Shown piece by piece: positions 1 through 5,615 of a DNA stretch of 12,271 nt. The notes beneath the pieces were generated by a model. It saw only the letters and a program-made list of their open reading frames with translations. It did not search any database and was not told the origin of the DNA. The position numbers were made by a program, and so were the translations under genes. Every line of letters begins with the position of its first letter. Position 1 is the stretch's first letter. This DNA comes from Hyphomicrobiales bacterium (GTDB lineage: Bacteria > Pseudomonadota > Alphaproteobacteria > Rhizobiales > Beijerinckiaceae). The stretch covers positions 1 through 12,271 of the forward strand of contig JAIXZF010000339.1 in assembly GCA_027489835.1 (NCBI GenBank), given 5' to 3'.

Positions 1-471
1 CACGTCCGGCCGATGCGGCCCGATGATGAACTGGCCCTGCGCCGGATGCTTGAAGCCTGCGATCCCGAGGATCTGCGCATGCGCTTCTTCACCACGGCGC
101 GCTCGCTGAACCGGGCCACGATCGCGCGGCTGACCCAGCTCGATTACGCCCGCGAGATGGCCCTTGTGGCGGTCGAGCCCGGATCGCAGGAGATCGTCGG
201 CGTCGTCAGGCTGCACGGAGACGCCAATCACGAGACGGCGGAATATGCGATCATCACCCGAACCGACTGGCACGGGCGCGGCCTTGGACGTGACCTGATG
301 CGCCGCATCCTCGGCTTCGCCCGGGCGGAAGGCTACCGGACCATTCAGGGTTCGGTGATGAGCGAGAACATCCGCATGCTCAGGATGTGCGCCGAACTCG
401 GCTTCAGGATCACGCCGGGCGAGCCGGGCGACGATGCCAAGGCCGTCAGCCTCGAACTCGCGCCGGGATGA
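1..471 (+). CDS. GNAT acetyltransferase domain, 3' end of a gene entering the window
   Basis: The reading frame is open to the left edge of the window, so the start is not visible; an ATG at 13 would give 152 aa, but an in-frame His-Val-Arg-Pro precedes it. The protein is a GNAT fold: acetyl-CoA binding motif A is visible as W-H-G-R-G-L-G-R (residues 86-93 counted from the ATG at 13), followed by a helix and by the usual C-terminal N-x-x-M-L-R-M-C-x-x-L-G-F segment (119-131). The opening V-R-P-M-R-P-D-D-E and the later D-L-R-M-R-F-F resemble the GNAT domain that ends large NDP-forming acyl-CoA synthetase/protein acetyltransferase fusions (PatZ-like). I infer that this is the last domain of such a protein; a free-standing acetyltransferase remains possible. 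Substrate unknown. Its last 26 bases overlap the convergent nnr gene. Confidence 0.75.
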   Translation, partial: HVRPMRPDDELALRRMLEACDPEDLRMRFFTTARSLNRATIARLTQLDYAREMALVAVEPGSQEIVGVVRLHGDANHETAEYAIITRTDWHGRGLGRDLMRRILGFARAEGYRTIQGSVMSENIRMLRMCAELGFRITPGEPGDDAKAVSLELAPG

Positions 472-1996
472 AGGCGCCAAGCGGCCGGACCGCGGCCACC
501 AGCCGCTCCGCCGTCAGCCCTTGTCCATAGAGCGCGCCGCACGCCCCGTGCAGCCACACGCCCGCGGCCGCGGCCTCGAAGGGCAGCATGCCTTGGGCGA
601 GATGGGCGCCGATCAGCCCCGCGAGGACGTCGCCGGACCCGGCCGTCGCGAGTTCGGGACCGGCATTGGTGTTGATCGCGGCGCGTCCGTCGGGCGATGC
701 GATGATGGTGTCGACGCCCTTGAACACGATGACGGCCCGCGCGATGCGCGCCGCGGCACGGGCCATCTCGACCTTGGATGCGCGCGCATTCGCCGGCAGG
801 CCGGCATAGGTTCCATCTCCCTCGAGCGAGCCGAACAGGCGCGCGAACTCGCCGGCATGCGGCGTCAGCACCAGCGCCGCTCCGTCGGGCCGCGCCGCCA
901 GCGCCGCGGGCTCGCCCGTGAGCGAGGTGAGCGCGTCTGCGTCGAGCACGGTCGGGATGCCGGAGCCCGCCGCGTCGAGCGCGACCTGCCGCAGCGCCTT
1001 GCCGGTCCCGCCGGCCGGGCCGATCACCAGCGCCGAGAATCGTTCTGACGACGCCAGAGCGGTGAAGGAAGCCATGTCGTCGAGCGGCCTGAGCATGATG
1101 GCGCTGACATGCGCCGCATGCACCCGCAGCGCGGCGGGCGTGCCTGCCAGGGTGACGGCGCCGGCGCCTGCGTTGAGCGCCGCCATAGCCGCAAGCCGGG
1201 CGGCGCCCGTCTGGAACTCGCCGCCGCTGAGCACCAGGCAATGTCCCCGGTCGTATTTGTGCCCGTCGCGCCTGTGCGTCGGGCAGGCTGGACCCCAGAG
1301 GCCCGGCGTGTTCTCGAAGATCGCCGGCTTCGCGGCTGCTTCCAAATGGCGCGGCTTGAGGCCGATGTCCGCCATGACGAGCTGGCCGCAATGGCCTCGG
1401 CCCGGCCAGAGCCAATGCCCCGGCTTCGGGTGGAAGAAGGTCACGGTCCTCTCGGCCTTCACGGCGCCGCCAAGGTCCTGCCCGCTGTCGCCCTGGATGC
1501 CGCTGGGGATGTCCACAGCCAGCACCGGCATGCCGCCGCTCGCCAGCGCCGAGGCGGCCGCGCGGTCCTCGCCGCCGAGGGGCCGCGACAGACCTGCGCC
1601 GTAGAGCGCATCGATGGCGAGGTGGAAGCCGGTGGCGCCGAAATCCTCGATCACCGAGCGCTCGCCCTGCCACAGCGCCGCGTGGTAGGCCGCGGGACTT
1701 CCCGGGGCCGGAACGCCTGACGTGAAGACGTGCGGGCGGTATCCGCGCTCGGCCAGCAGACGGGCCGCCACGTAGCCGTCCCCGCCATTGCCGCCCGGCC
1801 CGCACAGGATGGCGACACGCCGTCCCACCGGCGCCATCGCGGTCGCCGCATCCGCGACCGCGCGTCCCGCCGACTGCATCAGCGCCACGGGCGCGAGCCT
1901 GTCCGCTGCGGCGGCGCGGTCGACCGCGGCCATCTCCGCCACCGTCAGCAGCGGGCGCGGCGCAAGCCCGGCTTCGTCGTCGCTGTCATCGTCCAT
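446..1996 (-). CDS. nnr: Bifunctional NAD(P)H-hydrate epimerase / ADP-dependent NAD(P)H-hydrate dehydratase
   Basis: This 516-aa cytoplasmic enzyme repairs hydrated nicotinamide cofactors: the N-terminal NnrE (YjeF_N) half interconverts R- and S-NAD(P)HX and the C-terminal NnrD half dehydrates S-NAD(P)HX using ADP. NnrE runs from about residue 14 to 215, with the loop G-P-G-G-N-G-G-D-G-Y (66-75), D-A-L-Y-G-A-G-L (129-136) and V-D-I-P-S-G (161-166). NnrD runs from about 235 to 512, with K-Y-D-R-G (247-251), L-D-A-D-A-L (351-356), L-T-P-H-A-G-E-F (377-384), F-K-G (425-427) and the nucleotide-binding A-G-S-G-D-V-L-A-G (452-460) carrying the catalytic-type Asp. Length fits the fused family. The ATG is preceded by a modest GGGAAG Shine-Dalgarno sequence, and about 13 residues precede the conserved domain. 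The gene lies 87 bp after the 130-aa unknown gene on the same strand and may be co-transcribed with it. Its product supports the NADH pool used by complex I encoded to the right, but no shared regulation is visible. Confidence 0.93.
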   Translation of the reverse strand: MDDDSDDEAGLAPRPLLTVAEMAAVDRAAAADRLAPVALMQSAGRAVADAATAMAPVGRRVAILCGPGGNGGDGYVAARLLAERGYRPHVFTSGVPAPGSPAAYHAALWQGERSVIEDFGATGFHLAIDALYGAGLSRPLGGEDRAAASALASGGMPVLAVDIPSGIQGDSGQDLGGAVKAERTVTFFHPKPGHWLWPGRGHCGQLVMADIGLKPRHLEAAAKPAIFENTPGLWGPACPTHRRDGHKYDRGHCLVLSGGEFQTGAARLAAMAALNAGAGAVTLAGTPAALRVHAAHVSAIMLRPLDDMASFTALASSERFSALVIGPAGGTGKALRQVALDAAGSGIPTVLDADALTSLTGEPAALAARPDGAALVLTPHAGEFARLFGSLEGDGTYAGLPANARASKVEMARAAARIARAVIVFKGVDTIIASPDGRAAINTNAGPELATAGSGDVLAGLIGAHLAQGMLPFEAAAAGVWLHGACGALYGQGLTAERLVAAVRPLGAFIPARVRG

Positions 1997-2083
1997 CCGT
2001 GCCGCTTCCCTGCCGCCGGCCTTCGGCTCCGGGCCGCACTCTGGCGCAGCCTTGCGCCCGACGATAGGCCCTTGCGGAGCGGC

Positions 2084-2476
2084 TCAGGCCGGAGCGGTCG
2101 AGACCACGCGGAAGGTGTGGAGCTCGCCTTCGGCATCCTGGATCGAGACGTATTCACCGGGCACGAAGCGATGGTCGGCGAAGCGATAGCCGGCCTCGTC
2201 GTCCTCGTCGGACCGTGCATCGTAGTCAAAGCGCCATGTGGCCCCATTCGCGCCGCCGGCGCGGTGGACGAGTTGCCCGCGCTGAGGCGGCTCGTCGGCC
2301 CAGAAGCAGCGCACGACGCAGGCATTGCGGCTTCGCGCCCACTCGGCGGCGTCGATGCGCCCGTCCGGATCGAGCGGCGCGACGAACTCGTATCCGTGCC
2401 GGGCCGATCCGTCCGGGAACGCCTTTGTCCGGGCCAGGTGCAAGGTGATCTTCCGCAGGTGCCGGGCGGCGGTCAT
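2084..2476 (-). CDS. Conserved protein of unknown function, 130 aa
   Basis: I do not recognise a function. The start is set by an excellent Shine-Dalgarno sequence (GAAGGAGGAGGCC directly before the ATG at 2476); the frame stays open further upstream but would run through the tRNA gene. The product is small, soluble and rather acidic, with no signal peptide or membrane segment. It opens with a basic segment (K-I-T-L-H-L-A-R-T-K) and has W/F-rich stretches such as V-V-R-C-F-W-A-D-E-P-P (54-64), G-A-T-W-R-F-D-Y (78-85) and F-V-P-G-E-Y-V-S-I (104-112), which suggests a beta-rich fold. From memory, similar uncharacterised proteins are common in Hyphomicrobiales, but I could not search. A near-perfect FNR/FixK site lies about 68 bp upstream of the start codon, so anaerobic or microaerobic induction is inferred. 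nnr follows 87 bp downstream on the same strand. Confidence 0.85.
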   Translation of the reverse strand: MTAARHLRKITLHLARTKAFPDGSARHGYEFVAPLDPDGRIDAAEWARSRNACVVRCFWADEPPQRGQLVHRAGGANGATWRFDYDARSDEDDEAGYRFADHRFVPGEYVSIQDAEGELHTFRVVSTAPA

Positions 2477-2537
2477 GGCCTCCTCCTTCGTTGCTTGGCG
2501 AAGCGGGACCAGAATCGCAGCCTTCGCAGGCGGCGGC

Positions 2538-2551
2538 TTGATCTGGATCAG
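2538..2551 (-). promoter_or_regulatory. Predicted FNR/FixK-type binding site upstream of the 130-aa gene
   Basis: The sequence TTGATCTGGATCAG matches the Crp/Fnr-family consensus TTGAT-N4-ATCAA at 9 of 10 positions and contains a perfect TGATC-TG-GATCA dyad. Read toward the gene, a weak -10 element (GATTCT, 2516 to 2511) follows. It would place the start of transcription near 2504, and the site centre (2544.5) would then be at about -40.5 to -41.5, the standard position for class II activation by FNR, FnrL or FixK. The only gene in the right orientation downstream is the 130-aa one. The rest of the 163-bp gap (2477-2639) shows no gene and no convincing terminator for the tRNA. Confidence 0.6.
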
Positions 2552-2639
2552 CGGCGTCGGAACGGATCGGGACAAGCGCATGCCGGCGCCCCGGACGGTT
2601 TCCGGCGCGAGGCTCGCATGCTGTCGATCGCGAAGGAAA

Positions 2640-2716
2640 TGGCGCGGGCGACGGGGCTCGAACCCGCGACCTCCGGCGTGACAGGCCGGCACTCTAACCA
2701 ACTGAGCTACGCCCGC
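2640..2716 (-). tRNA. tRNA-Asp (anticodon GUC)
   Basis: A complete 77-nt cloverleaf with encoded CCA can be folded by hand. The acceptor stem is GCGGGCG/CGCCCGC with discriminator G, and positions 8-9 are TA. The D arm contains the usual AGTTGGTTA loop. The anticodon stem CCGGC/GCCGG holds the loop CTGTCAC with anticodon GTC. The T arm is GCGGG-TTCGAGC-CCCGT. It reads aspartate codons GAU and GAC. It is transcribed from its own promoter (2756-2784) and lies between the M15 peptidase gene and the 130-aa gene, all on the same strand. Confidence 0.97.
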
Positions 2717-2726
2717 GCATGGGCAA

Positions 2727-2744
2727 TCGGGCAGGGCTGCCCGA
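2727..2744 (-). other. Hairpin in the tRNA-Asp leader
   Basis: A perfect 7-bp GC-rich stem, TCGGGCA/TGCCCGA with a 4-nt loop, lies between the predicted transcription start (about 2749) and the tRNA 5' end (2716). No T-run follows it on the - strand, so it is not a normal intrinsic terminator. It could shape the precursor for 5' processing or stop transcripts from the peptidase gene upstream. Confidence 0.35.
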
Positions 2745-2755
2745 GCGGTGAGGGC

Positions 2756-2784
2756 GGGATAGGCGAGGGCATCTGGCCTGTCAA
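2756..2784 (-). promoter_or_regulatory. Sigma70-type promoter of tRNA-Asp
   Basis: Read on the - strand, a perfect TTGACA -35 element (2784 to 2779), a 17-bp spacer and a TATCCC -10 element (2761 to 2756) lie 40 bp before the tRNA 5' end and after the stop codon of the peptidase gene. The spacing is ideal and the -35 element is exact. Confidence 0.75.
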
Positions 2785-2814
2785 GCAGGGTTTGCCCCGC
2801 GCCGGCGATTTGGC

Positions 2815-3540
2815 TCACCAGGTGCGCCAGGGTCCGGTGTCGACGTGCACGAGCCCGTTCCAGTAGACCTTGTGCCCGCCGGTCTCGGGCAGCGTCTTGA
2901 CGAAGGTCAGGACCTCGCGCGGGCTGTGGCCCGGCACGCGCATGTCCATGGCCTGGCAGCGGCGGTGGAACGAGTTGCGCCGCGCCCGCCAGGCCGGCCG
3001 CCATGTCGAGGTGACGCGGACCGCGCCGTATTCCTTGACGATCGCGTCGAGCACCCGCTTGAGCTCGGCTGGCAGGCAGGCGATCGAGGTTCCCGGATCG
3101 GTGCTGATGCCGTTGGCGATCACGTCGTCGGGGGGCGTGATGCGCGGCTCGAACGGAGCGGAGCGCTGGCCTTCCGTGCGGCGCGGCCAGCCGGCATCCG
3201 GCTCCTCCTCCTCGTCCGCCGGGTTGGAGATCGGCGCGGGGGCGTCAGGCCGTCGCGGCGGCAGCGGAGCATCCGAAACCGGGCGGCCCTGAGGCTGCGC
3301 CCCGCCATCGGGCTGTGCAGGGGCGGCCGCTTCGGCCGGTGCGCCGGGAGAGGGCGCCGGCATGCGGTCGGCCGCGCCGCCGGGCAGGAACAGGTCGAAG
3401 GGCCTGGCCGGAGGGACGGGCGCCACCACGCTGCGCGAGCCGTCCTGAGCCCGCACGGACCGCGCCGGAAGCCATGCCGCGAAGGCGGCGCACAGCACGA
3501 TGGAGAGGGCGCGGCGGGTGGACGGGCGGCCGTCTGGCAT
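2815..3540 (-). CDS. Exported M15-type (YcbK-like) peptidase domain protein
   Basis: This 241-aa protein has an N-terminal signal peptide: R-R at 9-10, a hydrophobic core (11-24) and a probable cleavage after V-R-A near residue 31. A Pro/Ala-rich, low-complexity linker with an acidic D-E-E-E-E patch fills residues 40-135. The C-terminal part (about 150-241) resembles the peptidase M15_3 (YcbK) family. The metal-ligand pattern is H192-x6-D199 in F-H-R-R-C-Q-A-M-D-M, and H232 in V-H-V-D-T-G; C155 and C195 could form a disulfide. Family members act on peptidoglycan stem peptides in the periplasm, but activity here is inference. I chose the ATG at 3540 over the TTG just before it; neither has a good Shine-Dalgarno sequence. 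The gene diverges from nuoA across 265 bp. Confidence 0.75.
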   Translation of the reverse strand: MPDGRPSTRRALSIVLCAAFAAWLPARSVRAQDGSRSVVAPVPPARPFDLFLPGGAADRMPAPSPGAPAEAAAPAQPDGGAQPQGRPVSDAPLPPRRPDAPAPISNPADEEEEPDAGWPRRTEGQRSAPFEPRITPPDDVIANGISTDPGTSIACLPAELKRVLDAIVKEYGAVRVTSTWRPAWRARRNSFHRRCQAMDMRVPGHSPREVLTFVKTLPETGGHKVYWNGLVHVDTGPWRTW

Positions 3541-3581
3541 CAAGGGGACCGATTTCCACAGCGCGGGTCTGCAAATGCGAA

Positions 3582-3591
3582 GGTCGCGACC
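3582..3591. repeat. 10-bp perfect palindrome at the peptidase promoter
   Basis: GGTCGCGACC is a perfect palindrome that touches the predicted -10 element of the peptidase promoter. An operator role is possible, but short GC palindromes also arise by chance in DNA of this composition. Confidence 0.25.
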
Positions 3592-3619
3592 GTATATAGC
3601 GTCGTGAAGCGGTCGTCAC
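3591..3619 (-). promoter_or_regulatory. Candidate promoter of the M15 peptidase gene
   Basis: On the - strand GTGACG (3619 to 3614), a 17-bp spacer and TATACG (3596 to 3591) resemble an alphaproteobacterial sigma70 promoter, and would give a leader of about 45 nt before the ATG at 3540. The match is moderate. The overlapping TATATA gives alternative registers. Confidence 0.4.
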
Positions 3620-3647
3620 TATCGCGGCTTTGCGTCCATTGGTGCAC

Positions 3648-3676
3648 TTGCGAAGGCCCATCGCGTGGGCTATCCC
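3648..3676 (+). promoter_or_regulatory. Candidate promoter of the nuo operon
   Basis: TTGCGA (3648-3653), a 17-bp spacer and TATCCC (3671-3676) form a weak sigma70-like promoter reading toward nuoA. The -10 hexamer is identical to that of the tRNA-Asp promoter. It predicts a leader of roughly 120 nt. No better candidate was seen in the 3541-3805 region. Confidence 0.35.
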
Positions 3677-3702
3677 GCAGAAAAGGCCGACCGGTCGACG
3701 AT

Positions 3703-3717
3703 TGAATCTCCGATTCA
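3703..3717. promoter_or_regulatory. 15-bp dyad in the nuo leader, possible operator
   Basis: TGAATC-TCC-GATTCA is a perfect 6-bp inverted repeat with a 3-bp centre, about 90 bp before nuoA and downstream of the candidate promoter. It does not fit the FNR/FixK pattern because the half-sites are too far apart. A regulator cannot be named. Confidence 0.3.
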
Positions 3718-3805
3718 GGGCACGGCGGCGGCGAGGGGCTCGACAAGAAGCCCTGGGGCAGAAAGTCTTGATCGGCTTTTTCGCATAACGATTTGGGTGA
3801 AGATC

Positions 3806-4174
3806 ATGGTGACAGGCGTCCTCGCCGACTATCTGCCTTTGGTCATTTTCATCGGCATCTCGCTCGTGATCGGCATCGCCCTGCTGGTCGCCCCCTTTGT
3901 GGTGGCCTATTCGAGCCCCGACGCCGAGAAGCTTTCGGCCTACGAATGCGGCTTCAACGCCTTCGACGACGCGCGCATGAAGTTCGACGTGCGCTTCTAC
4001 CTCGTCGCCATCCTGTTCATCATCTTCGACCTGGAGGTGGCGTTCCTGTTCCCCTGGGCCGTGGCCTTCGGTGAGCTGGGCTGGTTTGGTTTCTGGTCGA
4101 TGATGAGTTTCCTCGCGGTCCTCACGGTCGGCTTCGTCTACGAGTGGAAGAAGGGAGCGCTGGAGTGGGATTGA
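3806..4174 (+). CDS. nuoA: NADH-quinone oxidoreductase subunit A
   Basis: This 122-aa membrane subunit of complex I sits near the quinone channel at the junction of the peripheral and membrane arms. Three transmembrane helices are visible at about residues 9-33, 62-84 and 91-113. The conserved loop between helices 1 and 2 contains E-K-L-S-A-Y-E-C-G-F (41-50, with Cys48) and D-D-A-R-M-K-F-D-V-R-F-Y (54-65). Helix 2 carries the conserved acidic pair in F-D-L-E (D75, E77). I chose the ATG at 3806 because the protein then has the family's usual length and begins just before helix 1; the frame stays open upstream to a GTG at 3665, but that extension is not family-like. The Shine-Dalgarno sequence (GGGTGAAG) is modest. 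First gene of the nuo operon; nuoB starts 19 bp after its stop. Confidence 0.95.
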   Translation: MVTGVLADYLPLVIFIGISLVIGIALLVAPFVVAYSSPDAEKLSAYECGFNAFDDARMKFDVRFYLVAILFIIFDLEVAFLFPWAVAFGELGWFGFWSMMSFLAVLTVGFVYEWKKGALEWD

Positions 4175-4193
4175 GTCCTGCGCCCGCGATGTC

Positions 4194-4763
4194 ATGCCGA
4201 TGAACACGCTCGTATCCCCCGCCCCGAAAGGCATCATCGATCCCAACACCGGCAAGCCGGTGGGCTCGAACGATCCCTTCTTCGTCGACGTCAATGCCGA
4301 GCTGGCCGACAAGGGCTTCCTCGTCACCTCGACGGACGAGCTCATCAATTGGGCCCGCACCGGTTCGCTGATGTGGATGACCTTCGGCCTCGCCTGCTGC
4401 GCGGTCGAAATGATGCAGATGTCGATGCCGCGTTACGACGCCGAGCGCTTCGGCTTCGCGCCGCGCGCCAGCCCGCGCCAGTCTGACGTGATGATCGTCG
4501 CCGGCACGCTGACCAACAAGATGGCGCCGGCCCTGCGCAAGGTCTACGACCAGATGCCGGAGCCGCGCTACGTCATCTCGATGGGCTCATGCGCCAATGG
4601 CGGCGGCTATTATCACTACAGCTACGCAGTGGTGCGCGGCTGCGACCGCGTCGTGCCGGTCGATATCTACGTGCCGGGCTGCCCGCCCACGGCTGAAGCT
4701 CTGCTGTACGGCGTGCTGATGCTGCAGAAGAAGATACGCCGCACGGGGACGATCGAGCGGTGA
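4194..4763 (+). CDS. nuoB: NADH-quinone oxidoreductase subunit B
   Basis: This 189-aa subunit carries cluster N2, the last Fe-S centre before quinone. The four cluster ligands are present: the tandem C68-C69 in G-L-A-C-C-A-V-E, C133 in M-G-S-C-A-N-G-G-G, and C163 in V-P-G-C-P-P. The motif P-R-A-S-P-R-Q-S-D (90-98, numbered from the first ATG) and the 144-162 region are also typical. The N-terminal 30 residues are variable in the family. A second in-frame ATG two codons later (4200) is an equally possible start, as neither has a strong Shine-Dalgarno sequence. It follows nuoA by 19 bp. Downstream, nuoC does not follow directly: a 186-bp interval holds a 24-aa membrane ORF and two hairpins. Confidence 0.97.
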   Translation: MPMNTLVSPAPKGIIDPNTGKPVGSNDPFFVDVNAELADKGFLVTSTDELINWARTGSLMWMTFGLACCAVEMMQMSMPRYDAERFGFAPRASPRQSDVMIVAGTLTNKMAPALRKVYDQMPEPRYVISMGSCANGGGYYHYSYAVVRGCDRVVPVDIYVPGCPPTAEALLYGVLMLQKKIRRTGTIER

Positions 4764-4810
4764 CGCAGATGGGATTCGGCCTACCGGAACCTTGTCCAGC
4801 TTCACCGCTT

Positions 4811-4837
4811 GTTCCTGCTGTTTCCAACAGCAAGGAC
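4811..4837 (+). promoter_or_regulatory. RNA hairpin covering the ribosome binding site of the 24-aa ORF
   Basis: A 7-bp perfect stem TGCTGTT/AACAGCA (4816-4822 with 4826-4832, loop TCC) can be lengthened past one C-A mismatch by four more pairs (4811-4814 with 4834-4837, one of them G-U). The AAGGA Shine-Dalgarno sequence of the small ORF (4832-4836) lies in the 3' arm and would be hidden. An alternative pairing of TGTCC (4793-4797) with GGACA (4834-4838) is possible and would compete with it. Confidence 0.45.
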
Positions 4838-4844
4838 ACCCCCC

Positions 4845-4919
4845 ATGCGGTCGATCGCTCTCTGGATGCTCGGAATTCCGATTCCGGTCATCATCCTGCT
4901 CTGGTTCTTCATGCGCTGA
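4845..4919 (+). CDS. 24-aa single-helix membrane peptide between nuoB and nuoC
   Basis: This very short ORF has an AAGGA Shine-Dalgarno sequence 8 nt before its ATG and encodes 24 residues. They comprise a basic start (M-R-S), one strongly hydrophobic helix containing I-P-I-P-V-I-I-L-L-W-F-F, and a final M-R. The composition is what is expected of a real single-pass membrane peptide, and tiny proteins with a G-I-P-I-P-x-I-I-L pattern are, from memory, found in several proteobacteria; I cannot verify the family. It lies 81 bp after nuoB and its stop is 30 bp before nuoC, on the same strand. Two roles are possible: a small accessory protein, or a leader whose translation opens the nuoC ribosome binding site. 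Function unknown. Confidence 0.65.
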   Translation: MRSIALWMLGIPIPVIILLWFFMR

Positions 4920-4929
4920 GGACGCGTCG

Positions 4930-4946
4930 CGCCTCCGCGGGAGGCG
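4930..4946 (+). promoter_or_regulatory. RNA hairpin covering the nuoC ribosome binding site
   Basis: CGCCTCC-GCG-GGAGGCG is a perfect 7-bp stem with a 3-nt loop, ending 3 nt before the nuoC ATG. The nuoC Shine-Dalgarno sequence GGGAGG (4939-4944) is its 3' arm. The base of the hairpin is 10 nt after the stop codon of the 24-aa ORF, close enough for a terminating ribosome to disrupt it. There is no T-run, so it is not a terminator. Confidence 0.5.
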
Positions 4947-4949
4947 TTC

Positions 4950-5606
4950 ATGTCTGACGTCAACACGATCCAGCCAGGCACGCCGCAAGGCGTGCCTGCA
5001 TCGGCCCAGGCCCTCGAGCCGGCCGCGCTCGGAGCCTATCTGGCCGAGGCGCTGCCCGGCCATGTCGCTCATTCGGTGTCCTTCGGCGAATTGAGCGTCA
5101 CCGTCGCGAGCGAGCGCATCGTCGACGCGGTGCGCTTTCTGCATGACGATCCGAAATGCCTCTTCGTGAACTTCACCGATCTGTGCGGCGTCGACTACCC
5201 GGCGCGCGACCGGCGCTTCGACGTCGTCTATCACCTGCTTTCGCCGCGGCTGAACCAGCGCGTGAGAGTCAAGGTCGAAACCGATGAGATGACTCCGGTT
5301 CCCTCGATTATCGACGTGTTTCCCGCGGCCAACTGGTTCGAGCGCGAAGCCTACGACTTTTACGGCATCCTCTTCACTGGCCATCCCGATCTGCGCCGGA
5401 TCCTCACGGACTACGGCTTCGAGGGGCATCCGCTGCGCAAGGATTTCCCGCTCACCGGCTTCGTCGAGGTCCGCTACGACGACGCCCAGAAGCGCGTCGT
5501 CTACGAGCCGGTGAAGTTGGTTCAGGAATTCAGGAACTTTGATTTCCTCTCGCCCTGGGAAGGCACGGACTACGTGCTGCCGGGCGATGAAAAGGCGAAG
5601 ATTTAG
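4950..5606 (+). CDS. nuoC: NADH-quinone oxidoreductase subunit C
   Basis: This 218-aa peripheral subunit (30-kDa family) packs against NuoD and NuoB in the quinone-reducing module and binds no cofactor. The family signature is complete: W-F-E-R-E-A-Y-D-F-Y-G-I (129-140), G-H-P-D-L-R-R-I-L (144-152) and G-H-P-L-R-K-D-F-P-L (159-168). The first 25 or so residues are variable and rich in Ala, Pro and Gln. nuoC is separate from nuoD, unlike the fused nuoCD of E. coli. The start is set by GGGAGG five bases before the ATG, though that sequence is buried in a hairpin. After the TAG stop a 95-aa AT-rich ORF intervenes before nuoD. Confidence 0.96.
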   Translation: MSDVNTIQPGTPQGVPASAQALEPAALGAYLAEALPGHVAHSVSFGELSVTVASERIVDAVRFLHDDPKCLFVNFTDLCGVDYPARDRRFDVVYHLLSPRLNQRVRVKVETDEMTPVPSIIDVFPAANWFEREAYDFYGILFTGHPDLRRILTDYGFEGHPLRKDFPLTGFVEVRYDDAQKRVVYEPVKLVQEFRNFDFLSPWEGTDYVLPGDEKAKI

Positions 5607-5615
5607 GTTCAAATA

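Noticed and set aside
345..1805. Arg/Gly-rich - strand frame inside nnr
   Set aside because: It is the shifted frame of nnr on the same strand, with typical composition noise.
2043..2058. Terminator-like hairpin GGCGCA-GCCT-TGCGCC after the 130-aa gene
   Set aside because: The stem is only 6 bp and no T-run follows on the - strand; read-through into nnr is equally likely.
2477..3004. Upstream extension of the 130-aa gene through the tRNA
   Set aside because: The extension would translate the tRNA-Asp gene and its promoter; the strong Shine-Dalgarno sequence sets the start at 2476.
3702..3718. Possible FNR/FixK site before nuoA
   Set aside because: TTGA and TCAG are 9 bases apart instead of 6, so the half-sites do not fit this regulator family.
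3736..3753. Attenuator-like hairpin GGGCT/AGCCC in the nuo leader
   Set aside because: A 5-bp stem with an 8-nt loop; the nearest T-run (3777-3781) is too far away for an intrinsic terminator.
3665..3805. Upstream extension of nuoA from a GTG
   Set aside because: The added 47 residues are not family-like and would overlap the candidate promoter; the ATG at 3806 gives the usual NuoA length.
4587..5612. Long - strand frame opposite nuoB and nuoC
   Set aside because: Antisense shadow of well-supported genes, and it runs through the intergenic hairpins.
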